Shown piece after piece: positions 1-6,533 of a DNA stretch of 64,000 nucleotides. The DNA is from Actinocorallia herbida (GTDB taxonomy: Bacteria; Actinomycetota; Actinomycetes; Streptosporangiales; Streptosporangiaceae), in assembly GCF_003751225.1 (NCBI RefSeq), contig NZ_RJKE01000001.1, positions 7,564,001-7,628,000 on the forward strand, read 5' to 3'. How positions within the stretch are numbered: the stretch's first letter is position 1; the number at the start of each line of letters is the position of its first letter. Both the position numbers and the translations under genes were made by a program. The notes beneath the pieces are model-generated. The model had not been told where the DNA came from, made no database searches, and saw only the letters and a list, made by a program, of their open reading frames with translations.

Positions 1-141
1 CACCACGACCACGGCTCGTCGTCCCACTCGTCATATTCCGACTACGGGAGCTCCAGCTCTTCGGACTCTTCCAGTTCCGCCGACTCCTCCGGCGGCTCGA
101 GCTCGTCGGACTCCGGCTCGTCCGGCGGTTCCTCCGACTGA
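1..141 (+). CDS. C-terminal tail of a Ser-rich protein (5' partial)
   Basis: An open frame enters from the left edge and ends at TGA 139-141, giving 46 residues. It starts His-His-Asp-His-Gly and is then almost entirely Ser, Asp and Gly. Such low-complexity tails close some actinobacterial membrane proteins, but the functional domain lies outside the window, so no function can be assigned. Serine codons TCG, TCC and AGC are mixed, which argues for selection on the amino acid composition rather than a simple DNA repeat. Confidence 0.6.
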   Translation, partial: HHDHGSSSHSSYSDYGSSSSSDSSSSADSSGGSSSSDSGSSGGSSD

Positions 142-189
142 TTCGGACGTGGAACGGAACCAGGATCAGGGCAAAGCCGTCAGAGGAGC

Positions 190-261
190 ATGATCGCCGT
201 TATCGTCGCCGTGCTCGTCGTCCTCCTCATCAACCGCCGCAGGGCCTGCGGGAGGAACTGA
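190..261 (+). CDS. possible 23-residue single-helix membrane peptide
   Basis: ATG 190 is preceded by an AGAGGAG ribosome-binding site and opens a 23-codon frame: Met-Ile-Ala-Val-Ile-Val-Ala-Val-Leu followed by further hydrophobic residues, then Asn-Arg-Arg-Arg and a basic end. One transmembrane helix with a positive C-terminal anchor is the obvious reading. It follows the Ser-rich gene by 48 bases and lies just before a strong terminator, so it could be the last gene of that operon. It is too short to be sure of from sequence alone. Confidence 0.3.
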   Translation: MIAVIVAVLVVLLINRRRACGRN

Positions 262-265
262 CGAG

Positions 266-297
266 AGAAGGCCGAGCCCCCAGGGGCTCGGCCTTCT
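266..297. terminator. bidirectional intrinsic-type terminator
   Basis: Perfect 15-bp inverted repeat: AGAAGGCCGAGCCCC at 266-280 pairs with 283-297 around a CA centre, and the sequence after it is CTTCATG. It separates the rightward genes at the window edge from the leftward PAC2 gene and can serve both strands. Confidence 0.8.
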
Positions 298-320
298 TCA
301 TGTCCGTGCGGGGAGTCCCC

Positions 321-1271
321 TCAGGAGTCGCCGTCCTGCTCGGCGAGGAAGCGCTCGAACTGGGCGGCGAGTTCGTCGGCCGTGGGCATCGGGGTCTCCT
401 CGGCGAGGAGCGACTCGCGGTCCATCGACCCGGCGAACGCGTCGTACTGCTGCTCCAGCGCCTCGACGACCTTCTTCACCTCTTCCGAGCCCGCCACCTG
501 CGAGGCGATCTCCCGGTCGGTCTCGGCGGCGGCGTCGCGCAGCGCGTCGCCGGGGATCGCCAGGCCGGTGGCGTTGACCACGGTCTCCAGGGCCGTCACC
601 GCGGCTCCCGGGTAGGCCGACTGGGCCAGGTAGTGCGGCACGTGGACGGCGAAGCCCATCGCGTCGTGCCCCGACTCGCCGAGGCGCAGCTCCAGCAGCG
701 CCGCGGCGCTCGCGGGCACCTGCACCTTGCCGAACGGCGACTTGGGCCAGGTCAGCAGCTCGGGCTTGGTCGCGTGCGCGGTGAGCCCGATCGGCCTGGT
801 GTGCGGCACGCCCATCGGGATGCCGTGCACGGTCACCGCGAGCCGCACCCCGAACTTCTCCACGAGGGACGTCACCGCGGACACGAAGGTGTCCCAGGCG
901 CGGTCGGGCTCGGGCCCGGCCAGCAGCAGGAACTCCTGGCCCACCGAGTCCTCGACGAGGTGGAGCCGAAGGACCGGCTTCTCGTAGTCGGTGTAGTGGT
1001 CTCCGTCGAAGGTCAACATGGGACGGCGGGCGCGGTAGTCGATCAGCTCGTCCAGGTCGAACGTGGCGAGCACCCGGTGCTCCAGCGTCTCCAGGATGTG
1101 GTCGCGCACCAGCCTGCCCGCCGATCCGGCGTCCATGAAGCCGTCAAGGCTGTGCAGCAGCACCGGGTGGTCGAGCGAGGGCAAATCCGCTTCCAGCCGG
1201 TACAGATCCTCGGGGCGCAGCGGACCCACCTCCCAGAAAAATCGCCGATGTCGGGTGTCCAACACCAACAT
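321..1271 (-). CDS. PAC2 family protein
   Basis: This 316-residue protein belongs to the PAC2 (proteasome assembly chaperone 2-like) family common in actinobacteria. Family hallmarks include an early LHSLDGFMDAGSAG segment (about residues 40-53), a central VTVHGIPMGVPHTRP stretch and the HVPHYLAQSAYP motif (about 208-219). The last 60 residues are charged and helical and probably form a coiled tail. The biochemical role in bacteria is not settled; a chaperone-like or ligand-binding role is assumed from the archaeal and eukaryotic relatives. It lies 81 bases downstream of prk on the same strand, so the two may be cotranscribed. No good ribosome-binding site precedes ATG 1271, and a later GTG (VGPLRPEDL) is possible. 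Confidence 0.85.
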   Translation of the reverse strand: MLVLDTRHRRFFWEVGPLRPEDLYRLEADLPSLDHPVLLHSLDGFMDAGSAGRLVRDHILETLEHRVLATFDLDELIDYRARRPMLTFDGDHYTDYEKPVLRLHLVEDSVGQEFLLLAGPEPDRAWDTFVSAVTSLVEKFGVRLAVTVHGIPMGVPHTRPIGLTAHATKPELLTWPKSPFGKVQVPASAAALLELRLGESGHDAMGFAVHVPHYLAQSAYPGAAVTALETVVNATGLAIPGDALRDAAAETDREIASQVAGSEEVKKVVEALEQQYDAFAGSMDRESLLAEETPMPTADELAAQFERFLAEQDGDS

Positions 1272-1352
1272 AGTGCAGGGAGCTTTTCATCCCGCCTGGA
1301 GAAACCCGCTGCCGGGGTGGCCCCCACGAGGGGTCGGGGGCCACCGGAACGG

Positions 1353-2300
1353 TCAGTCGCGCGGGCGGAGGCGGTCGGCGTTGATCAGGTGGTACAGCAG
1401 CAGGAGCTGGGTGATCGCCACGGGATCGCTCACCGTCCCGTCGGCGAGCGCGCCCAGGCCGTCGGGGCAGGGAGCGGCCACCTCGAGCCGCTCCCAGATC
1501 GCCTTCTTGACGATCTCGGCCTCGGCCGGGGCGACGTCGCCATGGACGTGCAGGGAGTCCACCGGCCTTCCGTCGGTGTCGCGCAGCAGCTTCAGGTGCA
1601 GCGCGTCGGCGTCGGCGACGACGTCGGTGAGCGGCGGGTGGTCGATCGTCGGGCGCAGCAGCAGCTCCGCCGACAGCGGCGCGTCCGGCGGGTCCGCGCG
1701 CCCGGCGAGCGGCCCGAAACGCACCACGATGTCGGCGTTGCGGCGCTGCGGCCGGATGAACGCCGCGCTCTCCCCCGCCCGCCTGCGCATCTCCTCGGCG
1801 ACCTGCTCGGGGGTGTAGCCGCGCTTGGTGGTGTCGCGCTGGACCTTCCAGGCGAACCGCTGCTCCTCGGGAGGGTCGAGGTAGACGGTGATGTCGAAGC
1901 AGGCCCGCGCCATCTTGCTGTAGAGCGGCAGCAGCCCTTCGACGATCACGAAGTCCTTCGGCTCGACCAGTTCCGGCCGCACCAGCCGTCCGGTGCCGTG
2001 GTCGTAGACGGGCTTGAGGATCGGCTCCCCCATCGCCAGGAGCTGGAGGTGCTGCTCCATCACCTCGATGTGGTTGCAGTCGGGGTGCAGCGCGGTGAAC
2101 GGCTTGTTCCTGCGCTCCTCCCGGTCGTAGCGGTGGTAGTCGTCGACGCACACCGCGGTCATCCGGTCCTCGCCGAGGCATTCGACGAGTCCCCTGGTCA
2201 GAGTGGTCTTCCCGGCGGCGCTGTCGCCCGCGATCGCGAGCATCACCGGGCGGCGTCCAGCGCCGCGGGCGCGCAGCATGTGCACGATGCGGTGGGGCAT
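1353..2300 (-). CDS. prk: phosphoribulokinase
   Basis: Phosphorylates ribulose 5-phosphate with ATP to make ribulose 1,5-bisphosphate, the RuBisCO substrate. The 315-residue protein has a Walker A loop GDSAAGKT at residues 25-32, the VDDYHRYDREERR region, an ALHPDCNHIEVM segment and IVEGLLPLYS, all in the order seen in phosphoribulokinases, with closer resemblance to the class II (cyanobacterial/plant) type than to the short class I type. I chose ATG 2300 because GAGGAGG precedes it; an in-frame ATG at 2396 would add 32 unconserved residues. A uridine-kinase-like enzyme is the main alternative, but cbbLSX in the same window supports the PRK reading. It is 11 kb from the RuBisCO genes and faces away from the two-component pair. 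Confidence 0.82.
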   Translation of the reverse strand: MPHRIVHMLRARGAGRRPVMLAIAGDSAAGKTTLTRGLVECLGEDRMTAVCVDDYHRYDREERRNKPFTALHPDCNHIEVMEQHLQLLAMGEPILKPVYDHGTGRLVRPELVEPKDFVIVEGLLPLYSKMARACFDITVYLDPPEEQRFAWKVQRDTTKRGYTPEQVAEEMRRRAGESAAFIRPQRRNADIVVRFGPLAGRADPPDAPLSAELLLRPTIDHPPLTDVVADADALHLKLLRDTDGRPVDSLHVHGDVAPAEAEIVKKAIWERLEVAAPCPDGLGALADGTVSDPVAITQLLLLYHLINADRLRPRD

Positions 2301-2380
2301 TCGTCCTCCTCGACGTCCGGGCCTCACCGCGAAGGTAGGACGCCTGTGAGAAGTGCCCCTCACCCCGGGGAGGGAACCGA

Positions 2381-2399
2381 GGGGTGAAGGGTTCACCCC
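2381..2399. promoter_or_regulatory. inverted repeat in the prk / response-regulator divergent promoter region
   Basis: GGGGTGAA-GGG-TTCACCCC is a perfect 8-bp inverted repeat with a 3-base centre. A further TCACCCC occurs upstream at 2360-2366. The repeat sits in the 141-base gap between the divergent prk and response regulator starts, so it is a natural operator candidate for the regulator at 2442 or for a Calvin-cycle regulator. Binding is inferred, not shown. Confidence 0.5.
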
Positions 2400-2441
2400 C
2401 GCTCACTACTGGCCGGTAACGAAGCTTGTTATGTTGCGGGG

Positions 2442-3098
2442 ATGGCCGCCCCAGTACGTGTCGTGCTCGTCGACGACCATGCGATGATCCTCGCCGGACT
2501 CCAGGCGATGCTGTCCGGTTTCAGCGGCCGGGTGCGGGTGATCGGCCAAGCCGCCGAACCCGCCTCGGCGACCCGCCTCGTCACCACGCTGCGCCCCGAC
2601 ATCGTGCTGCTCGACGTGCGGCTCGGCGCGCACAGCGGGCTCGACCTGTGCCGGTCGCTGTCGGCCGCCGCGCCCGCCTCCCGCGTCGTCTTCCTCTCGG
2701 TGTACGACGACGAGCAGTACGTCTTCGAGGCGTTGCGCGCGGGCGCCGCGGGCTACCTCCTCAAACGGGTGGACGGGATCGAGCTCGTCCGGCGGCTGGA
2801 GGAGGTCGCCGGAGGCGAGACCGTCGTGGACCCGACGCTCGCCGGGCGGATGGCCGCGAGCGTCGCCCGGCTGAACCGGGGCGAGTTCTGGCCGGGCGCC
2901 CACCGCGGCCTCACCCAGCGGGAGAGCGAAGTGCTCTCCCTGCTCGTCGGGGGGCTGTCGAACCGGGCCATCGCCGGACGGCTGCACCTTTCGGAGGAGA
3001 CCGTCAAAAGCCATCTGCGCACGCTGTACCGCAAGCTCGAGGTGGCCGACCGGGCCGCGGCGATCGCGGTGGCGCTGCGCGAGGGCCTGTTCCGGTGA
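2442..3098 (+). CDS. LuxR/NarL-family response regulator
   Basis: A 218-residue two-component regulator. The N-terminal receiver domain has the acidic pair Asp11-Asp12, phospho-acceptor Asp58 (IVLLDVR) and the Lys of YLLKR. The C-terminal GerE-type helix-turn-helix contains LTQRESEVLSLLVGG and SNRAIAGRLHLSEETVKSH. Phosphorylation is expected from the kinase encoded directly downstream, whose GTG start overlaps this stop. The gene is divergent from prk across 141 bases holding a strong inverted repeat, so prk is a plausible target. No clear ribosome-binding site is present and TATGTT lies about 7-12 bases before the ATG, so the transcript may be leaderless. Confidence 0.9.
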   Translation: MAAPVRVVLVDDHAMILAGLQAMLSGFSGRVRVIGQAAEPASATRLVTTLRPDIVLLDVRLGAHSGLDLCRSLSAAAPASRVVFLSVYDDEQYVFEALRAGAAGYLLKRVDGIELVRRLEEVAGGETVVDPTLAGRMAASVARLNRGEFWPGAHRGLTQRESEVLSLLVGGLSNRAIAGRLHLSEETVKSHLRTLYRKLEVADRAAAIAVALREGLFR

Positions 3099-3757
3099 GC
3101 GCCGAGGAGTTCGCCGAACGCGCCATCGAGGCGCAGGAGGCCGAGCGCGCGAGGCTCGCCCGCGAGATCCACGACGGCATCGCCCAGCGCCTCGCCAGCG
3201 TCGGCTTCCATCTCTCAGCCGCGCTAGGCGCCCTGCCGCCTTCGGGCGGGCCGTCAGCGCACGAGGCCCGACGGCAGATAGAGGCGGCAAGGGAACTCGC
3301 CGGACTCGCCTTCGCCGAGACCCGCGCCGCCATCGCCGGCCTGCGCCCGCCCGTCCTCGACGACCTGGGCCTGTCCGCCGCCCTCGCCGGGCTCGCCCGC
3401 GAGGCGAGCGCCCGCCAGCCTTCCCTCGACGTCACGGTGACCGTCTCCGGCGAACTGGACGCCCCCCTCCCCGACCACCTCCAGACGGCCCTCTACCGGA
3501 TCGCCCAGGAAGCCGTCGCCAACGTCCTCCGCCACGCCGCGGCCCTCTCGGCCTCCCTCCTCCTGGAGTTCGACCGCGACCGCGTCCGCCTCATCGTCAT
3601 CGACGACGGCCGCGGCTTCGACCCCCGCCTCATCCCCCCCGACTCCTACGGCCTCCGCGGCATGACCGAACGCGCCGAACTCCTCCGAGGCCGCCTCACC
3701 CTCCGCTCCCGCCCCGGCGACGGCACCACCCTCCGCACCGTCCTCCCCCTCCCCTGA
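3095..3757 (+). CDS. short cytosolic sensor histidine kinase (HisKA_3 type)
   Basis: Starts at GTG 3095, overlapping the regulator stop by four bases (GTGA), which indicates translational coupling. The 220-residue protein goes straight into the dimerisation box LAREIHDGIAQRL (phospho-acceptor His26), continues through LRPPVLDDLGLSAAL and the N-box ALYRIAQEAVANVLRHA, and ends with the G-box DDGRGFDP and GLRGMTERA. No transmembrane helix and no PAS, GAF or other sensor domain precede the kinase core, so the stimulus must be perceived by an unseen partner or by the core itself. Kinase and regulator form a complete NarL-type pair. Confidence 0.9.
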   Translation: MSAEEFAERAIEAQEAERARLAREIHDGIAQRLASVGFHLSAALGALPPSGGPSAHEARRQIEAARELAGLAFAETRAAIAGLRPPVLDDLGLSAALAGLAREASARQPSLDVTVTVSGELDAPLPDHLQTALYRIAQEAVANVLRHAAALSASLLLEFDRDRVRLIVIDDGRGFDPRLIPPDSYGLRGMTERAELLRGRLTLRSRPGDGTTLRTVLPLP

Positions 3758-3759
3758 CC

Positions 3760-4851
3760 TCAGGGCTCGACGGACGGGGGCGCCTCCTGCGCCAGGACGT
3801 CGTCCGGCCCGCCCTCCCGCTCCCTGCGCTCGCGCTCCTGCTGCCCGGCGAGGTCCCACAGCCGCTCGAAGCGATGCCTGCGCTCCAGGACCGCGCCCGG
3901 GTCACTGTGCAGGTGGGTCTTCAGGAACTCCCCCGGGGCCGACGGGTCGGGGATCACCTCGTAGCGGATCGCGTCGTCGAAGAGGATGAAGTCGATCAGC
4001 GAGCTGCGCAACGGCCGGGGCACCTCGTCGTGTTGGAGCGCCCGGACGTGGATGCCGGCGTTGCGCTGCAGTTGCACGATCGGCAGGAACTCGGGACTGG
4101 TGAACTCGGCGTAGTCGCGCATGATGAACAGCCGCCGGATCCGCACCCCGCGCTGATCGACCGCGTCCTCCTGCGCCTTGAGGTAGCGCTGGCCGAGGCC
4201 GCTGGTCCAGAACCCTCCGTCGAAGGTCGCCCCTACCCCGTCGACGTTGCTGGTGCTCGTCGCGTCGAGCGAGACCGCGCACCTGCGCGTCAGCTCGAGG
4301 ATCCAGTCCTGGTCCTCGCCGTCCACGTAGACGGCCTCCCCCTGGACGAGCTGCTGGATGAACCGCGAAGCCTGGTTGATCTGCTCCTCCGCCATCGCCG
4401 TCACCAGAGGCGGCGCCGGAACTCCCAGAGTGGCGGTGTGGTCCAGCAGCCGGGTGACGACCGCGTCGTCGACGGCCGAGGCCCGGACCGCCCCCAGAAG
4501 CCGGCTCGCTCGGTTGGACTGGGCGAACCTGTCATCGATCACCTCGGTCAGATGCGTGAAGCCGGCGTCGATCACCCGGGAGGCCTCGGCCAGCGACTTC
4601 TCCGCGTTCCCCAGCCTCCTGTCGAATTCAGCGAGCAGTTGGACGAGGAACCCGACGCTCCCGATCACCACGGCGAGGATCAGCGAGCCGACCGTGACCT
4701 TGCCGCCGCCCGCCAGTTCGACGGCCGCCGCCACTCCATAGCTGAAAGCGCCGAGGAGCAGCGCCACGAGCACCCGACGGACCACGCCTCCGTCGGAGGG
4801 CCCTTCCGGCGTGCCCGCAGACCCGTTCGGCGGAACCTGAACTCCGTCCAT
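3760..4851 (-). CDS. two-helix membrane protein with conserved actinobacterial C-terminal domain (copy A)
   Basis: A 363-residue protein of unknown function. Two hydrophobic helices lie near residues 25-47 and 53-72, then a helical stretch of about 100 residues, then a globular domain with DGEDQDWILELTR, a Ser-Thr-rich VDGVGATFDGGFWTSG region, GQRYLKAQEDAV, RGVRIRRLFIM and a C-terminal RLWDLAG. The same order of motifs recurs in the product of 18088-19041, so the two are paralogues. ATG 4851 is chosen because AGGAGG lies 5 bases upstream; it shares a base with the stop of the GNAT gene (TGATG), so the two are translationally coupled. The globular domain should face the cytoplasm. A nucleotide- or lipid-acting effector is possible but unproven. 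Confidence 0.7.
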   Translation of the reverse strand: MDGVQVPPNGSAGTPEGPSDGGVVRRVLVALLLGAFSYGVAAAVELAGGGKVTVGSLILAVVIGSVGFLVQLLAEFDRRLGNAEKSLAEASRVIDAGFTHLTEVIDDRFAQSNRASRLLGAVRASAVDDAVVTRLLDHTATLGVPAPPLVTAMAEEQINQASRFIQQLVQGEAVYVDGEDQDWILELTRRCAVSLDATSTSNVDGVGATFDGGFWTSGLGQRYLKAQEDAVDQRGVRIRRLFIMRDYAEFTSPEFLPIVQLQRNAGIHVRALQHDEVPRPLRSSLIDFILFDDAIRYEVIPDPSAPGEFLKTHLHSDPGAVLERRHRFERLWDLAGQQERERREREGGPDDVLAQEAPPSVEP

Positions 4852-5630
4852 CAAGTCCTCCTGTCGACGACGTAGGAGGAGCGACCGTGAAACCCCAAGA
4901 CCACGGCCCCGTCGGCCATCAGCGCCCCGAGCGTCTCCCGCAGTTCCTTGCGCCAGGCCGCGGCCTGGAGCGGGTCGGACGCCCTGAGGGCCTCGATGTC
5001 CTCCGGAGTCTGGACGAGCACCATCGCGGCGTCGGTCTCACGTCGCTCAGGCCAACCATCGCGCGAAACGAGCGCCGCCTCCGTGTCGGGTGCCACGAAA
5101 ACGGACATGGGTTCTCCCCGAGCCGCGGCGACCGCCTCGGGGCAGGAGAGGTCCCAGGTCGCGAAGATCCTGTCCGACTCGTCTCCCGCGTTGATGCCGT
5201 CGGCCATCCCGCCGTAGAAGTCGGGCATGTAGCTGGTCGCGCGAGCGCCCAGCTTCACGAGGTTGAAGTAGGCGTTGCGGCGGACCAAGGGATCGAAGGT
5301 CCAGATGATGCGGTCCAGGCCCTGGCGGAGCGCCCACTCGCGCTGGTGCCTCTTCAGCGCGGTGCCCGCGCCCGTTCCCTGCAGGGCTCCGGTCATGTGG
5401 GAGACGAACCCGCCGAATTCAGGAGCACAGCGGAACCCGACGGAGGCGCCGACCATTCGGGTACCTGCGAAGGCGCCCGAAACATAATTGCCGAAGTGCG
5501 CGAACGACAGCATCACCTCTGCGGACACCGGCTCCGTCCCCGGCTCGAAGGACCAGATCCGCTGGAAGATATCCAGCGCCTGGTCGAACTCTCGATGTTT
5601 TCGCAGCTCACGGACGATAATTGGCTCCAC
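4851..5630 (-). CDS. GNAT N-acetyltransferase (COG3375-like)
   Basis: Transfers an acyl group from acetyl-CoA to an unknown acceptor. The protein begins IIVRELRKHREFDQAL, has FAGTRMVGASVGF, SHMTGALQGTGAGTALKRHQ (the acetyl-CoA pyrophosphate loop, compare the family R/Q-x-x-G-x-G/A) and IIWTFDPLVRRNAYFNLVKLGA, a signature I associate with the COG3375 group. I prefer GTG 5630 because GGAGG lies 6 bases before it; GTG 5657 would add nine residues but has no such site. The stop overlaps the start of the membrane-protein gene downstream. It is divergent from the SCO2525-like operon across less than 100 bases. Confidence 0.78.
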   Translation of the reverse strand: MEPIIVRELRKHREFDQALDIFQRIWSFEPGTEPVSAEVMLSFAHFGNYVSGAFAGTRMVGASVGFRCAPEFGGFVSHMTGALQGTGAGTALKRHQREWALRQGLDRIIWTFDPLVRRNAYFNLVKLGARATSYMPDFYGGMADGINAGDESDRIFATWDLSCPEAVAAARGEPMSVFVAPDTEAALVSRDGWPERRETDAAMVLVQTPEDIEALRASDPLQAAAWRKELRETLGALMADGAVVLGFHGRSSYVVDRRT

Positions 5631-5683
5631 ACAGGCCTCCGCATCACTGTCCGCCACTGGTGCGACACTCTGTCAATGATTCC

Positions 5684-5689
5684 TATAAT
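5684..5689 (+). promoter_or_regulatory. -10 element of the SCO2525-like operon
   Basis: A perfect TATAAT, rare in DNA this GC-rich, lies 34 bases before ATG 5724, with the GAAGGGAG ribosome-binding site between them. No convincing -35 hexamer is seen at the expected spacing. The GNAT gene is transcribed in the opposite direction from the same gap. Confidence 0.55.
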
Positions 5690-5723
5690 GCTCCTTGGAT
5701 GCCCTCCGAAGGGAGCCCGGTTT

Positions 5724-6533
5724 ATGCCCTCACCAGCCGAAGATGACCGCATACGGCCAGTGCCGCGACGTTTCAATGCCGATCTGGAGTGGGATGCGTT
5801 GGATCCGGAGGACTACTGCCGGAAAAACTACGAAAATATCCATGAGAACGATGCGGTATTCATCGTCAAACTCCGGGACTTCTTCTCCTCGAGGCTGCGC
5901 GGGCGGACCCGGCTGCGCGGAGTCGACGTGGGCGCCGGAGGCAATCTCTATCCGGCGCTGTCGATGCTGCCGTACTGCGATGAACTCACCCTGATCGACT
6001 ACTCGAGGCCCAACATCCGCTGGCTTCTCGACCACACGACGGATTACGCCCCGGGACGCGTGGACATGACGGCCTGGCGCCAGTTCTGGAACGTGCTCGT
6101 CGAGGATGTGTCGTACGCCCGGGTGCCCGACCCCTGGCGGGCGCTTCGCGAACGCTCGCGCGTCCACAGGCAGTCGGTCTTCGGACTGCGCCCGGCCCAG
6201 TGGGATCTGGGCACGATGTTCTTCGTCGCCGAGTCGATCTCCGCCAGCGAGGAGGAGTTCAGGTCGGCTGTTTCCGGATTTATCGACGCGCTCAAACCCG
6301 GCGCACCGTTCGTCATGGCATTCATGGAGAAATCGGAGGGATGGCGGGTGGGAGAACGGGCCTTCCCGGCCGTTTCGGTCTGTGATAGTGATGTTCTCGA
6401 CTCCATGAGTCGGGGAGCCGAGGTGCACGAACTCATTCGGCTCGGTACGGGGAACCCGCTCCGCCCGGGGTACAGCGGGATGATTCTCGTCTGCGGTACC
6501 AAAAACCCGGATCACGAGGGGATGGGCGAATGA
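5724..6533 (+). CDS. SCO2525-family SAM-dependent methyltransferase
   Basis: A 269-residue class I methyltransferase. The SAM-binding glycine motif is LRGVDVGAGGNLYPAL (about residues 65-80), followed by LTLIDYSRPNI with the acidic residue expected at the end of strand 2; the later FFVAESISASEEEF and FVMAFMEKSEGW fit the NNMT/PNMT-like fold. The order of genes downstream matches my recollection of the Streptomyces families SCO2525, 2524, 2523, 2522 and 2521. Substrate unknown. ATG 5724 is supported by GAAGGGAG 8 bases upstream; earlier in-frame ATGs at 5676 and 5688 lack this. The first half of the gene is visibly richer in A/T than its neighbours. The stop overlaps the next start (ATGA). Confidence 0.75.
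   Translation: MPSPAEDDRIRPVPRRFNADLEWDALDPEDYCRKNYENIHENDAVFIVKLRDFFSSRLRGRTRLRGVDVGAGGNLYPALSMLPYCDELTLIDYSRPNIRWLLDHTTDYAPGRVDMTAWRQFWNVLVEDVSYARVPDPWRALRERSRVHRQSVFGLRPAQWDLGTMFFVAESISASEEEFRSAVSGFIDALKPGAPFVMAFMEKSEGWRVGERAFPAVSVCDSDVLDSMSRGAEVHELIRLGTGNPLRPGYSGMILVCGTKNPDHEGMGE

Noticed and set aside
300-2387. Long rightward open frame (695 codons) opposite PAC2 and prk
   Set aside because: Antisense to two confidently identified genes; long opposite-strand frames are expected in DNA with this third-position GC bias, and the product is low-complexity Arg/Val/His/Gly.
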